Source: Lachnospiraceae bacterium
GTDB taxonomy: Bacteria; Bacillota; Clostridia; Lachnospirales; Lachnospiraceae
Direction of reading: 5' to 3'
Assembly (NCBI GenBank): GCA_022769665.1
Contig: JALEIR010000031.1
Coordinates: 1 to 50,974 of the forward strand
DNA: 50,974 nt
Made by a program: the position numbers and the translations under genes. The notes below the pieces were generated by a model, which saw nothing but the letters and a program-made list of their open reading frames with translations, was not told the origin of the DNA and did not search any database. Shown here piece by piece: positions 35,586 to 44,727 of the stretch (within the stretch, counting starts at the first letter, position 1; the number at the start of each line of letters is the position of its first letter).

Positions 35586-37301
35586 ATGAACGAGAACGGA
35601 AAGAACAAAAGAGAATGGGTGAAGACCGCAGCCATCATATTCCTGTCGGTGATGCTTGTCTTGACCTTTTTCTCTCAGACGATTATGAATTATTCTCTTC
35701 CGGAAGTGGCAACCCAGTATGTACAATCCGGTACCATTACGGCAAAGATACGCGGAACCGGTGTGGTGGAGAGCGGAGACCCTTATGAGATAAAAATGAC
35801 CGAATCCAGAAAGGTTTCCGGTGTGGCGGTACGGGTTGGAGATCAGGTGCAGAAGGGGGATGTTCTTTTGTATCTGGAGGATTCGGAGAGCGAAGAGCTG
35901 AAGGCTGCAAGAGAGGAGCTTGAGTCAGCCCGGAAGGATTATGAACTTGCACTGTTAACTGCTGAAATTACATCATCCGACATTTATTCGGCAAATAAAG
36001 ATGTATCTGCCGCAACCTATCGCCAGCAAATAACAAATGCACAGACGGCTGTAAAAACAGCTCAGGATACAGTGACTCCGTTGGAAAAGAAGGTGGAGGA
36101 ATATAATCAGGCGATAGCGGATATCGCGGCACAGATTACCTATGAGCAGAGTCAGGATACCTATGCCGCCCAGCGTGAAACGACTGCGGAGGCAGCTCTG
36201 AAGACGGCAACTGAAAATCAGCAGGCAGCGCAGACAGCCCGGGATACGGCACAGACAGAAGTTAACCGGATTACCGTACAGAGAGATACTTTAAGTGCGC
36301 AAATTCAGGCCGGTTCCGTGTCTGACAGCGATGCAGCGGGCAGGGAACTTGAGGAACTGCAAAAGCAGCTTGATGCGGCAACAAAGACACTGAACGAGCG
36401 TCAGACTGCACTGAACAATGCGAACACTGCTTTGGACAATGCAAACAAGGAATATAATGAGGCAAAGAAAAACAATACGAACAGAATGAACAGCCAGACC
36501 ATCAATAACCTGCAAAGCCAGAAATCTGCCTATGAGCTCCAAAGCTATGGGGCACAGAAAGAACTGGATGCAGCGAAAACGGTGCTGGAGACAAAAAAGC
36601 AGGATTTGCTTGATTTAATCAGTAGCATTGGCAATGTGACATCTCTGGAAAACAAACTGGAGGCTATTCAAAAAGCGCAGGATAAAGTAAACGAACTGGC
36701 TGCAAAGGCAGTGAATGCCACTGTGACGGCTGATATTGCGGGAACGGTTACGGCAATCAACGTGACAGCCGGAAACACTACATCCGCAGAAACGCCTGTG
36801 GTTGTGTTGCAGCCGGAGGGCAAGGGCTTTACCATGAGCTTCAGCGTTACCAACGAGCAGGCAAAGCGCCTTTCCGTGGGAGATAAGGCTGACCTGGTCA
36901 ACGCATGGCGTTATGATGATGTGGAAGTGACACTGGCAAGCATTAAGCCTGACAAGAATAATCCGGGACAGAATAAAATGCTGACTTTTGACGTGACAGG
37001 AGAGGTTACCGCAGGTCAGACACTGAATGTATCTGTAGGACAGAGGAGTGCAAACTTCGATTTGATTGTGCCAAACAGCGCAATCCGTGAGGACAGCAAC
37101 GGTAAGTTTATTCTGATTGTGGAATCCAAGTCAAGTCCTCTCGGAAACCGCTATATTGCAACACGTGTGGACGTAGAGGTATTGGCAAGTGATGATACAC
37201 AGTCTGCAATCAGCGGCGGACTTTACGGATATGAATATGTGATTACTACTTCCACCAAGCCCGTGGAGGCCGGCAAACAGGTGAGACTGGCTGACAATTA
37301 A
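35586..37301 (+). CDS. HlyD/MacA-type membrane-fusion adaptor protein with long coiled coil
   Basis: A 571-residue protein with one N-terminal membrane anchor (about 13-33). The first half of a biotinyl-lipoyl-like domain lies at about 45-105 (IRGTGVVESGD, GVAVRVGDQVQKGDVLLYLED). A long Ala/Gln/Glu-rich coiled-coil hairpin fills about 105-375. The second lipoyl half follows (VTADIAGTVTAINVTAGN) and then beta-barrel domains. In Gram-positive bacteria such adaptors (YknX-like) sit outside the membrane and work with MacB-like exporters. Here the next gene encodes only a MacB-like extracellular domain and no exporter ATPase, which is unusual. A strong AAGGAGAGG site precedes the start. Confidence 0.88.
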   Translation: MNENGKNKREWVKTAAIIFLSVMLVLTFFSQTIMNYSLPEVATQYVQSGTITAKIRGTGVVESGDPYEIKMTESRKVSGVAVRVGDQVQKGDVLLYLEDSESEELKAAREELESARKDYELALLTAEITSSDIYSANKDVSAATYRQQITNAQTAVKTAQDTVTPLEKKVEEYNQAIADIAAQITYEQSQDTYAAQRETTAEAALKTATENQQAAQTARDTAQTEVNRITVQRDTLSAQIQAGSVSDSDAAGRELEELQKQLDAATKTLNERQTALNNANTALDNANKEYNEAKKNNTNRMNSQTINNLQSQKSAYELQSYGAQKELDAAKTVLETKKQDLLDLISSIGNVTSLENKLEAIQKAQDKVNELAAKAVNATVTADIAGTVTAINVTAGNTTSAETPVVVLQPEGKGFTMSFSVTNEQAKRLSVGDKADLVNAWRYDDVEVTLASIKPDKNNPGQNKMLTFDVTGEVTAGQTLNVSVGQRSANFDLIVPNSAIREDSNGKFILIVESKSSPLGNRYIATRVDVEVLASDDTQSAISGGLYGYEYVITTSTKPVEAGKQVRLADN

Positions 37302-37324
37302 CCCCGGCAGAAATGAGGCGAGCA

Positions 37325-38539
37325 ATGAAGAAATTAGTATTAGGAATTAGCGGAGGAATCTCCTTTTTGCTCTTCCTGATTCTGGCGTTTGTTACAAATC
37401 ACCTTGGGCAGACGCAGGATTCCCAGAGTATGGCAGAGAGGTGGAGCAGGGACGGGAATGTATCGCAGGTCAGTTGCTTTTTCTCGGTAAATGCCGGAAT
37501 GGACGAGGACCGTATCAAAGAGTTTGAACATACAATAGACAGTGCTCTTGCGGATGCGGCTGTGCTGCAGGAATCCGAGAATCCGGGAGCCAGATTGTGG
37601 GCAGATGCTTACAGTGCAGACGGGAAGATTTCCATTTCCAGTGACAGATCTTCTCTGGAGGCAGATGCCATCGGAATCGGGGGCGATTTCTTCCTGTTTC
37701 ATCCTTTAAAGCTGCTTTCGGGTTCCTATTTTACGGGAAACGATTTGAATCAGGATTATTGTGTGATTGACCAGGATGCAGCATGGCAGTTGTTTGGTTC
37801 CAATGATGTGGCAGGGATGACAGTATATATAAGCGGGATTCCCCATATTGTCACGGGCGTGGTACAGCGGGAGGAAGGTCGCCTGACAGAGGCGGCGGGG
37901 TTGAACAGCACCTTGATATATGTATCCTACCAGACCTTGAGTGAACTTGGCACCAACAATGGGATAAATCATTACGAGATTGTATTGCCGGATCCGGTTT
38001 CCAATTTCGCGTACAATTATGTCAAAGAAAAGCTGGGAAACTCAGAGAAGGAGACGGAGGTGGTGGAAAATACCTCCCGTTATTCGTTCCTGTCCCGTCT
38101 GAAACTGATACCGCAGTTCGGAACACGCTCCATGAACGGCAAGGCAATTATTTATCCCTATTGGGAGAATGTTGCCAGAGGATATGAGGATATTTTGACT
38201 GTAGTCACCTTGTTTGAACTGCTGTTTTTGTTGTATGCAGTCATATTGGCTCTTGTATTCTTCTGTATTTGGTGGAAGCATAAGGGTTGGACAATTCGGG
38301 AAAAGTGGCTGATACTGAAGGATAAAGCGGAGAGAAAAGGCGAAATCCTTCGTGCAAAACGTCTGGCCGCAAAGGGAAATCCTGAAGAATTGGAATATCT
38401 AAGCGAATTTGAACAGCCCGAGAGGGACAGCAGAAGATCCCAAAAGAAGCGGAAATCCAAAAACAGGAAGGCAGCAGACAGGGAAGAACGGAAAACCGAT
38501 ACGGAAGAAAAAAGTACGGAAGAGATAATCGAAGAATAA
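37325..38539 (+). CDS. MacB periplasmic-core-domain-like membrane protein without FtsX helices or ATPase
   Basis: A protein of about 404 residues with an N-terminal membrane helix (about 4-24), an extracellular domain (about 30-280) resembling the MacB_PCD domain of MacB/FtsX-type transporters (LKLLSGSYFTGNDLNQDYC, VIDQDAAWQLFGSNDVAG, VYISGIPHIVTGVV), a second helix (about 288-315), and a highly charged Lys/Arg/Glu C-terminal tail in the cytoplasm. The usual three C-terminal FtsX helices are missing. I prefer ATG 37325, with GAGG just upstream; ATG 37313 is in frame but has no site. It is encoded between the adaptor and the second binding protein. Confidence 0.8.
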   Translation: MKKLVLGISGGISFLLFLILAFVTNHLGQTQDSQSMAERWSRDGNVSQVSCFFSVNAGMDEDRIKEFEHTIDSALADAAVLQESENPGARLWADAYSADGKISISSDRSSLEADAIGIGGDFFLFHPLKLLSGSYFTGNDLNQDYCVIDQDAAWQLFGSNDVAGMTVYISGIPHIVTGVVQREEGRLTEAAGLNSTLIYVSYQTLSELGTNNGINHYEIVLPDPVSNFAYNYVKEKLGNSEKETEVVENTSRYSFLSRLKLIPQFGTRSMNGKAIIYPYWENVARGYEDILTVVTLFELLFLLYAVILALVFFCIWWKHKGWTIREKWLILKDKAERKGEILRAKRLAAKGNPEELEYLSEFEQPERDSRRSQKKRKSKNRKAADREERKTDTEEKSTEEIIEE

Positions 38540-38557
38540 ATATGAGGAGGATAAGGT

Positions 38558-41053
38558 ATGAAAAAGCAATTTTTGAAACGCGGGCTGGCTCTGGGGCTGA
38601 CTCTTGCCATATGCCTGGGACTGTGCGCCTGCGGCGAAAAAGGGAAAAACATGGAAAATGCCGAAATGGCAAAGGAACATGTCTATAAACTACAGCCGAT
38701 TGAAATGCCAAAGTTGACAGACAGTGATAACGGCTATACCAATATCATGCAGACAATCCACAGGGACGGAAAGCTTTATGTCCTGATGCAGGCCAGCAGC
38801 TGGGATCCGGTTACCTATGAGGAGAATATAAGGTATTGCATTGTCAGTATGAATGAGGACGGAACCGACATTCAGGTTACGGATATTCAGATACCTGATG
38901 AAGAGCCTGTGTCCGGTGACAATGAGGCGGGTGACGATGTGACCGGTGAGGACAGTTCCGTAGAAGAAGCCGATGAAAATCAGGCAGAAGAAGGCAACGA
39001 AGATGTTATGGTAATGCCTTTGGATAATAGTTATTCATGGGAGAACACCAGCTACAATAATTTTGTCTTAAACGCCCAGGGAGAACTGTACGGAATCAAG
39101 CTTCATCAACAGGAGAAAAACGACGGAGAAAACTACATATCCGAAGGTAAGTATTACATCTGTCATTGGAATTTGGACGGAACTTTCCTCTGGGAGAAAG
39201 AACTGGAGTGCGTTGTCTCCAATCAGAATGAGTACATGTATATCAATTCTGTTGTGGCAAATGATGACGGCTCCCTGAATTTGTTGGTTTCGGGAAATGA
39301 CAGTTTCAAGGTTCAGGTGGACACAGAGGGAAATGTAGTTGGTGGAAAGGAAATGCTTTCCGATGAGGTGGCTTCCGTGTTCTATAATCTGGAAAGAATC
39401 ATTCCCAAAGAGGACGGCACATTACTTGCGCTTTTCCATGATGAGAATGATTGGCAGAAGACATACTGTGCCGAGTTAAATTTGAATGCCGGTACAGTTG
39501 ATAAAAAGCAGGAAATACCTTCTTCCATTTTTTATTCTTGGGATTACAATGTGATGACGGTGAGAAAGAATGGAGATTTGCTCTATACCACGAGTAGCGG
39601 TATCTATACATACACTTTTGGTGAGACCGAGCCGAAACTTTTGATGGATTACATTAACTCCGATGTATATGTAAGTTATTTCCGCAGCGTAGTGGAGCTT
39701 TCCGATACATCCTTTATCGGTATTTATTCTGAGGACTGGGACAGTAATCTGAATGCAGCCATCTTTAACTATGTAAATCCCGCGGATATCGCGGATAAGG
39801 CAGTTGTTGTCATCGCGGGTAACTTGATTGACAGCGATATCAAGAAGCGCGTCATCGAGTTTAACCGGACAAGTGACGAATACAGAATTGTAACCAGGGA
39901 GTACAGTGTCTACAACACCTATGATGACTATAATGCGGGAATAACAAAGCTGAATAATGATATCATTTCAGGAAATATGCCTGATATCCTGATTAACAAC
40001 GAATACAATCCGCTTCCTATTTCTACCTATATTTCAAAAGGTTGGATTGCGGATATCAATAAGCTGATTGAGCAGGATGAGGAGCTTTCCCAGGTGGAAT
40101 TTATGCAGAATGTTTTCGATGCTTATTCTGTAGACGGCAAGCTTTATTATGTGGTTCCCAATTTTGAGGTATATACCATGGCTGCAAAAGCATCTTTGGT
40201 TGGAGACAGAACCACCTGGACCATGGACGATATGCAGCAGGTACTGGCAGGAATGGGTGAGGAGGCAAAGGCCTTTGGCGATACAACCAGAGACAGCTTT
40301 ATGTACATGGTAATGCGTTACTGCGGAAATCAGTTTGTGGATGTTTCCAGCGGAAGGTGCAATTTCAACACGGAAGATTTTATTTCCATGATGGAATTTG
40401 CAATGACGTTGCCGGAAGAAATCAACTATGATGATGATTATTGGAATAACTATGATTGGACAGCAGAACAGTCACAGTACAGGGAAAACCGTACACTGAT
40501 GATGACAGTGAATCTGTATAACTGGTCTGACGTTGCCATGACAATCAACGGGTATTTCGGAGACGATGTAAAGTTTGTGGGCTTCCCTACAGAGAGCGGT
40601 AACGGTGCCTATCTCCAGGCAAGTACGACTTATGCGCTGTCCTCAAAATCTGCAAATCTGGATGGAGCATGGCAGTTTGTACGCTATTATCTCACTGATG
40701 AATATCAGAACGAAGTGCCTTATTTCCCGGTAAATAAAGCATTGTTCTTGGAAAAATCCAAGGCAGCGATGGAACGACCTTACTGGGAAGATGAAAATGG
40801 CGAGAAGCAGTATTATGACAATACCATGAATATCAACGGTGAGGAGATTGTGATTTCGCCTTTGAGCCAGGAACAGCTTGATAAGGTGATTGAATATATC
40901 GAGTCTGTGAATAACAGGTATTATTATAACGAATCCGTTGCAAACATAGTCAACGAAGAGATGGGAGCGTTCTATTCCGGACAAAAATCCGCACAGGATG
41001 TTGCCAATATCATTCAGAGCAGAGTACAGATTTACGTGGATGAAAATAACTAA
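38558..41053 (+). CDS. Second sugar-binding lipoprotein with propeller-like N-terminal domain
   Basis: An 831-residue lipoprotein with lipobox LCAC (C25). Residues about 45-405 show propeller-like strands (DGKLYVLMQ, QGELYGIKL, DDGSLNLLV, EDGTLLALF, NGDLLYTT, TSFIGIYSEDW). An acidic insert, rich in Asp/Glu, lies at about 112-150. The solute-binding domain starts at about 412 (AVVVIAGNLIDSDIKKRVIEF). The C-terminus GQKSAQDVANIIQSRVQIY closely matches the end of the first gene's product, so the two are paralogues. It is the last gene before a strong terminator. Confidence 0.87.
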   Translation: MKKQFLKRGLALGLTLAICLGLCACGEKGKNMENAEMAKEHVYKLQPIEMPKLTDSDNGYTNIMQTIHRDGKLYVLMQASSWDPVTYEENIRYCIVSMNEDGTDIQVTDIQIPDEEPVSGDNEAGDDVTGEDSSVEEADENQAEEGNEDVMVMPLDNSYSWENTSYNNFVLNAQGELYGIKLHQQEKNDGENYISEGKYYICHWNLDGTFLWEKELECVVSNQNEYMYINSVVANDDGSLNLLVSGNDSFKVQVDTEGNVVGGKEMLSDEVASVFYNLERIIPKEDGTLLALFHDENDWQKTYCAELNLNAGTVDKKQEIPSSIFYSWDYNVMTVRKNGDLLYTTSSGIYTYTFGETEPKLLMDYINSDVYVSYFRSVVELSDTSFIGIYSEDWDSNLNAAIFNYVNPADIADKAVVVIAGNLIDSDIKKRVIEFNRTSDEYRIVTREYSVYNTYDDYNAGITKLNNDIISGNMPDILINNEYNPLPISTYISKGWIADINKLIEQDEELSQVEFMQNVFDAYSVDGKLYYVVPNFEVYTMAAKASLVGDRTTWTMDDMQQVLAGMGEEAKAFGDTTRDSFMYMVMRYCGNQFVDVSSGRCNFNTEDFISMMEFAMTLPEEINYDDDYWNNYDWTAEQSQYRENRTLMMTVNLYNWSDVAMTINGYFGDDVKFVGFPTESGNGAYLQASTTYALSSKSANLDGAWQFVRYYLTDEYQNEVPYFPVNKALFLEKSKAAMERPYWEDENGEKQYYDNTMNINGEEIVISPLSQEQLDKVIEYIESVNNRYYYNESVANIVNEEMGAFYSGQKSAQDVANIIQSRVQIYVDENN

Positions 41054-41078
41054 ACGGAATGCGTGAGACACTTTAATA

Positions 41079-41109
41079 AAAAGCCGCAGGTTTCATACCT
41101 GCGGCTTTT
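41079..41109. terminator. Bidirectional intrinsic terminator
   Basis: A 13-bp stem AAAAGCCGCAGGT / ACCTGCGGCTTTT (41079-41091 and 41097-41109), with A-run and T-run flanks on both sides, ends the ABC/adaptor operon from the left. It can serve the convergent genes from the right. Confidence 0.9.
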
Positions 41110-41206
41110 GCTTCAAATTGGAAGTGTGAGTGCTCGTCGGCAGTATGAGTGCCGCCGTACATCCGGCTGGGTTAATCAGCTGATAATTTATTTTGAGTGC
41201 ATAAAT

Positions 41207-41632
41207 TCAACTCAGCGTGACAGGAATCCCTTTCCGTTGAAGGTAATGCTCAAGAGTCAGCTCCTGTCCATGATCCCGGAGCCATTTGCGGTAAGTTTTA
41301 TATTCCGGCATTACGGAGCCTACCATATTCCAGAAATCCTTTGAATGGTTCATGTGAGTCAGGTGGCAGAGCTCATGGACTACTACATAATCCAGAATTT
41401 CCGGAGGGGCATAAATCAACCGATAGTTGAAGGAGAGGGTGCCACGGGAGGAACAACTGCCCCAGCGTGTTTTCTGATCGCGGATGGTGACGGAGGTGTA
41501 ATTCCCGCCGGTTATCGTATGATAATAAGCTACCCGACTTTCAATCCGGACGCGGGCCTCTTTTCGATATCTTTTTTCGAGAGCTTCCAGGCGTTTGGTC
41601 TCAGCCTGCGAGAGATAGATGACCTGAGTCAT
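41207..41632 (-). CDS. YgjP/DUF45-family zinc metalloprotein (short form)
   Basis: A 141-residue protein with the DUF45 (YgjP-like) core: TRWGSCSSRGTLSFNYRLI, then the zinc site HELCH at residues 86-90 and third ligand H96 in HMNHSKDFW. Family members are often about 230 residues; this one lacks the usual N-terminal half. The start is ATG at 41632 with GGAAAGGAAG upstream. The frame stays open upstream to an ATG at 41677, which would overlap the transporter gene by 26 bases. It lies 19 bases after the transporter gene, so both are probably one unit. Function is probably proteolysis, not proven. Confidence 0.85.
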   Translation of the reverse strand: MTQVIYLSQAETKRLEALEKRYRKEARVRIESRVAYYHTITGGNYTSVTIRDQKTRWGSCSSRGTLSFNYRLIYAPPEILDYVVVHELCHLTHMNHSKDFWNMVGSVMPEYKTYRKWLRDHGQELTLEHYLQRKGIPVTLS

Positions 41633-41651
41633 AAGCTTCCTTTCCGGTAAG

Positions 41652-42818
41652 TCAGACAAATTTTTTGTCCACTTCAATGACAGTGTAATAGGATGGATTT
41701 TCCTTCTGAATCCTGCGGGTGATTTCGGCAGTCAACTCATTGTCAGACATGGGAAAATTATACGGAGTCACTACATCAAAAATCAGGTTGGTATGGGTGG
41801 GACCGGTGACAATTCTGAAATCATGTATGGTCAGAGAAGGATCGATTTCGGCAATACATTCCTTAACAATTCCTTTCAGTCGGTCAGTCTCAGGGTCACC
41901 TACCTGAACGGGATCCATGTGGATGACTGCATGGCAATTTAAGGTGTCGCGCAACTCGTGCTCGATTGTGTCTATGACATCATGAAGAGAGAGAATGTCA
42001 CCGTCGGCGGGCACCTCGGCATGCAGTGAGATAAGGACTCTGCCGGGACCGTAATTATGTACGATAAGATCATGGATTCCGATGACTTCTTCATGAGCCA
42101 TAACGATACTATTTACTTGATTCACAAACTCCGGTTCAGGAGCCTGCCCCAAAAGTGGGCTGATGGTGTCTTTCGCAGCGTTGATTCCGGCATAACAGAT
42201 GAATAAGCCCACAGCCACACCGCACCATCCGTCGATTGCAAGTCCGGAAAAGTGAGCAACCAGCGTGGAAATAAGTACAACGGTTGTAGCAAGAGTATCG
42301 CTCAAGGAATCTGTTCCGGTGGCCATCATGGCAGAGGAATTCAGCTTTTTTCCGAGCGTTTTGTTATAGAAGAACATATAACATTTCACCAGAATGGACA
42401 CAATCAGAATCACCAGGATAACGGGAGAGAAGGTCAGTTCTTCCGGATGAATGATTTTTGTTACAGAACTTTTTAACAGCTCTAATCCCATGAGCAGAAT
42501 GATGACGGAAACCAGAAGCCCTGAAATGTATTCAATTCTGCCGTGACCGAAAGGATGATCCGGATCCGGCTTTTGTCCCGCCATTTTAAAACCAATCAAT
42601 GTAATAATGGAGGAACCTGCATCAGACAGGTTGTTGAATGCATCCGCTGTAATGGCAATTGAATTACTGATAAAGCCTGCTATAAATTTGCCGGCAAATA
42701 AGCAAAGGTTCAGAAAGATGCCGACAGCCCCGCAGAGTACACCGTATGCCTGACGGACTTTCTGGTCCTTGACCTCTTCTCTGTTTTTGATAAACAGTTT
42801 TGAGAGTAAAGTAATCAT
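41652..42818 (-). CDS. Cation diffusion facilitator family transporter
   Basis: A 388-residue CDF-family transporter that exports divalent metal ions (zinc, iron, manganese or cobalt) by proton antiport. Six membrane helices lie in about residues 30-220. Metal-site motifs are seen: ADAFNNLSDAGSSI in helix 2 and TDSLSDTLAT in helix 5. The DPDHPFGHGRIEY loop is typical. The C-terminal cytoplasmic domain (IHDLIVHNYGPGRVLISLHA, HAVIHMDPV) is longer than in minimal members and extends to VIEVDKKFV. A promoter lies upstream. Metal choice cannot be decided from sequence here. Confidence 0.93.
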   Translation of the reverse strand: MITLLSKLFIKNREEVKDQKVRQAYGVLCGAVGIFLNLCLFAGKFIAGFISNSIAITADAFNNLSDAGSSIITLIGFKMAGQKPDPDHPFGHGRIEYISGLLVSVIILLMGLELLKSSVTKIIHPEELTFSPVILVILIVSILVKCYMFFYNKTLGKKLNSSAMMATGTDSLSDTLATTVVLISTLVAHFSGLAIDGWCGVAVGLFICYAGINAAKDTISPLLGQAPEPEFVNQVNSIVMAHEEVIGIHDLIVHNYGPGRVLISLHAEVPADGDILSLHDVIDTIEHELRDTLNCHAVIHMDPVQVGDPETDRLKGIVKECIAEIDPSLTIHDFRIVTGPTHTNLIFDVVTPYNFPMSDNELTAEITRRIQKENPSYYTVIEVDKKFV

Positions 42819-42837
42819 TGTAACACCCCGTTTGTGT

Positions 42838-42867
42838 ATTATAAAGTTTATCTAATCAGTATAGCAA
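42838..42867 (-). promoter_or_regulatory. Promoter of the cation transporter-metalloprotein unit
   Basis: On the minus strand, -35 TTGCTA (42862-42867) and a perfect -10 TATAAT (42838-42843) are 18 bases apart. Confidence 0.65.
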
Positions 42868-42901
42868 GGGATGAAACAAAATGCAATGAAAACAGAAACT
42901 G

Positions 42902-42930
42902 TTGCGCCGGTTTGGGGTTTGTGATATAAT
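42902..42930 (+). promoter_or_regulatory. Promoter of gpmI
   Basis: -35 TTGCGC (42902-42907) and a perfect -10 TATAAT (42925-42930) are 17 bases apart. A TG one base upstream of the -10 gives an extended -10. The leader to the start codon is about 177 nt. Confidence 0.75.
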
Positions 42931-42975
42931 CAGCGCGTATGTAAACCAAGCAATATTGAAGGACTTATTCAGTTT

Positions 42976-42993
42976 TCATGAAGTGCTTCATGA
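42976..42993 (+). repeat. Palindrome in the gpmI leader
   Basis: TCATGAAG-TG-CTTCATGA is a perfect 8-bp inverted repeat about 40 bases into the transcript. With a two-base centre it suits a protein-binding site better than an RNA hairpin. No T-run follows. Confidence 0.4.
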
Positions 42994-43113
42994 GTAGACA
43001 AACTGCAAAGCAGGCATTGAGTGCTGTGGGTGTGCAAGAATCTGTTCACATGTGTTTGTAAAGTATATTATGGCGTAAAGTTGTAATAAATCAGGATAAG
43101 GAGAGATGATGAA

Positions 43114-44658
43114 ATGAGCAAAAGACCTGTTGTATTGATGATTTTGGACGGATACGGTTTAAATGACAAGACCGAGGGCAATGCGGTTGCATTGGCTAAG
43201 ACGCCGGTAATGGACAAACTGATGAAAGAATATCCTTATGTAAAGGGAAATGCCAGCGGTATGGCTGTGGGACTTCCTGAAGGCCAGATGGGAAATTCCG
43301 AGGTTGGCCACCTGAATATGGGTGCCGGCCGTATTGTATATCAGGAATTGACAAGAATCACAAAGGAGATTCAGGATGGAACCTTCTTCGAAAATCCTGC
43401 GCTTTTAAAAGCAGTAGAGAACTGTAAGAAAAACGGAAGTGCCCTGCATCTTATGGGATTGCTTTCCGATGGCGGTGTACACAGTCACAATACTCATCTT
43501 TACGGCCTTTTAGAGTTGGCAAAGAGAAACGGATTGGAGAAGGTGTACGTACACTGTTTCCTGGACGGACGTGACACACCTCCTGCCAGTGGCAAGGACT
43601 ATGCAGTTGCGTTGACCCGGGAGATGGAGAAAATCGGAGTAGGCAAGATTGCTTCCGTTATGGGTCGTTATTATGCAATGGACAGAGACAATAACTGGGA
43701 TCGTGTGAAGCTGGCTTATGATGCCATGACAAAGGGCGAGGGCCTTACCGCAAACTGTGGTATCTGCGCAATTCAGGAGTCCTATGACAGAGAAGAGACA
43801 GACGAGTTTGTAAAACCTACTTTGGCGCTAGAGGACGGCAAGCCTGTTGCTACCGTACAGGACGGCGATTCCGTTATCTTCTTTAATTTCCGTCCTGACC
43901 GTGCAAGAGAAATTACCAGAGCTTTCTGTGATGATGACTTTAAGGGCTTTGACAGAGGTGAAAGAAAGAACATCACCTTCGTTTGCTTCTCCGACTATGA
44001 TCCTACCATTCCCAACAAGGAGGTTGCTTTCCACAAGGTTGCAGTAACCAATACTTTCGGAGAGTGGCTGGCAGCAAACAATCTGAAGCAGGCCCGTATT
44101 GCCGAGACAGAGAAGTATGCACATGTTACTTTCTTCTTTAACGGTGGTGTGGAGGAACCCAACCCCGGCGAAGACAGAGTATTGGTAAATTCCCCCAAGG
44201 ATGTGGCAACCTATGATTTGAAGCCTCAGATGAGTGCTCCCGAGGTATGTGAAAAGCTTTGTGCGGCAATTCGTTCCGACAAGTATGATGTGATTATCAT
44301 CAATTTTGCAAATCCCGACATGGTGGGACATACCGGTGTGCTGGAGGCTGCAATCAAGGCTGTTGAGACTGTTGATGAGTGTGTGGGCAAGGCTGTTGAG
44401 GCAATAAAAGAGGTTGACGGCGCTATGTTTATCTGTGCAGACCACGGCAACGCAGAGCAGCTGGTTGATTACGAAACCGGAGAACCTTTTACCGCGCATA
44501 CTACTAATCAGGTACCTTTCATTTTGGTGAACTATGATGAGGCATATACCCTTCGTGAGAACGGATGCCTGGCTGACATCGTTCCTACCCTGATTCAGAT
44601 TATGGGTAAAGAGCAGCCTGCAGAGATGACCGGAAAATCTTTGCTGGTGAGAAAATAA
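43114..44658 (+). CDS. gpmI: 2,3-bisphosphoglycerate-independent phosphoglycerate mutase
   Basis: This cytoplasmic glycolytic enzyme interconverts 3- and 2-phosphoglycerate with two Mn(II) ions. The 514-residue length is typical. Key parts are D12 in MILDGYG, the phospho-serine S62 in QMGNSEVGHLNMGAGR, the LDGRDTPP loop, NFRPDRAREI, HVTFFFNGG, NPDMVGHTG and CADHGNAEQ. Enolase, the next enzyme in glycolysis, lies at the end of the window, with an accessory region in between. An AAGGAGAG site precedes the ATG. Confidence 0.98.
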   Translation: MSKRPVVLMILDGYGLNDKTEGNAVALAKTPVMDKLMKEYPYVKGNASGMAVGLPEGQMGNSEVGHLNMGAGRIVYQELTRITKEIQDGTFFENPALLKAVENCKKNGSALHLMGLLSDGGVHSHNTHLYGLLELAKRNGLEKVYVHCFLDGRDTPPASGKDYAVALTREMEKIGVGKIASVMGRYYAMDRDNNWDRVKLAYDAMTKGEGLTANCGICAIQESYDREETDEFVKPTLALEDGKPVATVQDGDSVIFFNFRPDRAREITRAFCDDDFKGFDRGERKNITFVCFSDYDPTIPNKEVAFHKVAVTNTFGEWLAANNLKQARIAETEKYAHVTFFFNGGVEEPNPGEDRVLVNSPKDVATYDLKPQMSAPEVCEKLCAAIRSDKYDVIIINFANPDMVGHTGVLEAAIKAVETVDECVGKAVEAIKEVDGAMFICADHGNAEQLVDYETGEPFTAHTTNQVPFILVNYDEAYTLRENGCLADIVPTLIQIMGKEQPAEMTGKSLLVRK

Positions 44659-44698
44659 AACTAAGCTACTATTTACTTCTATCTGTTTTAGGTGCTTT

Positions 44699-44727
44699 AA
44701 GTTACTTTTGTAAGCTTTATCTTTTTT
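44699..44727 (+). terminator. Probable weak terminator after gpmI
   Basis: AAGTTAC / GTAA-g-CTT with a TTTT loop forms a 7-bp stem with one bulged G, followed by TATCTTTTTT. The stem is AT-rich, so the call is tentative. The stretch from here to 44797 holds no gene. Confidence 0.4.
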
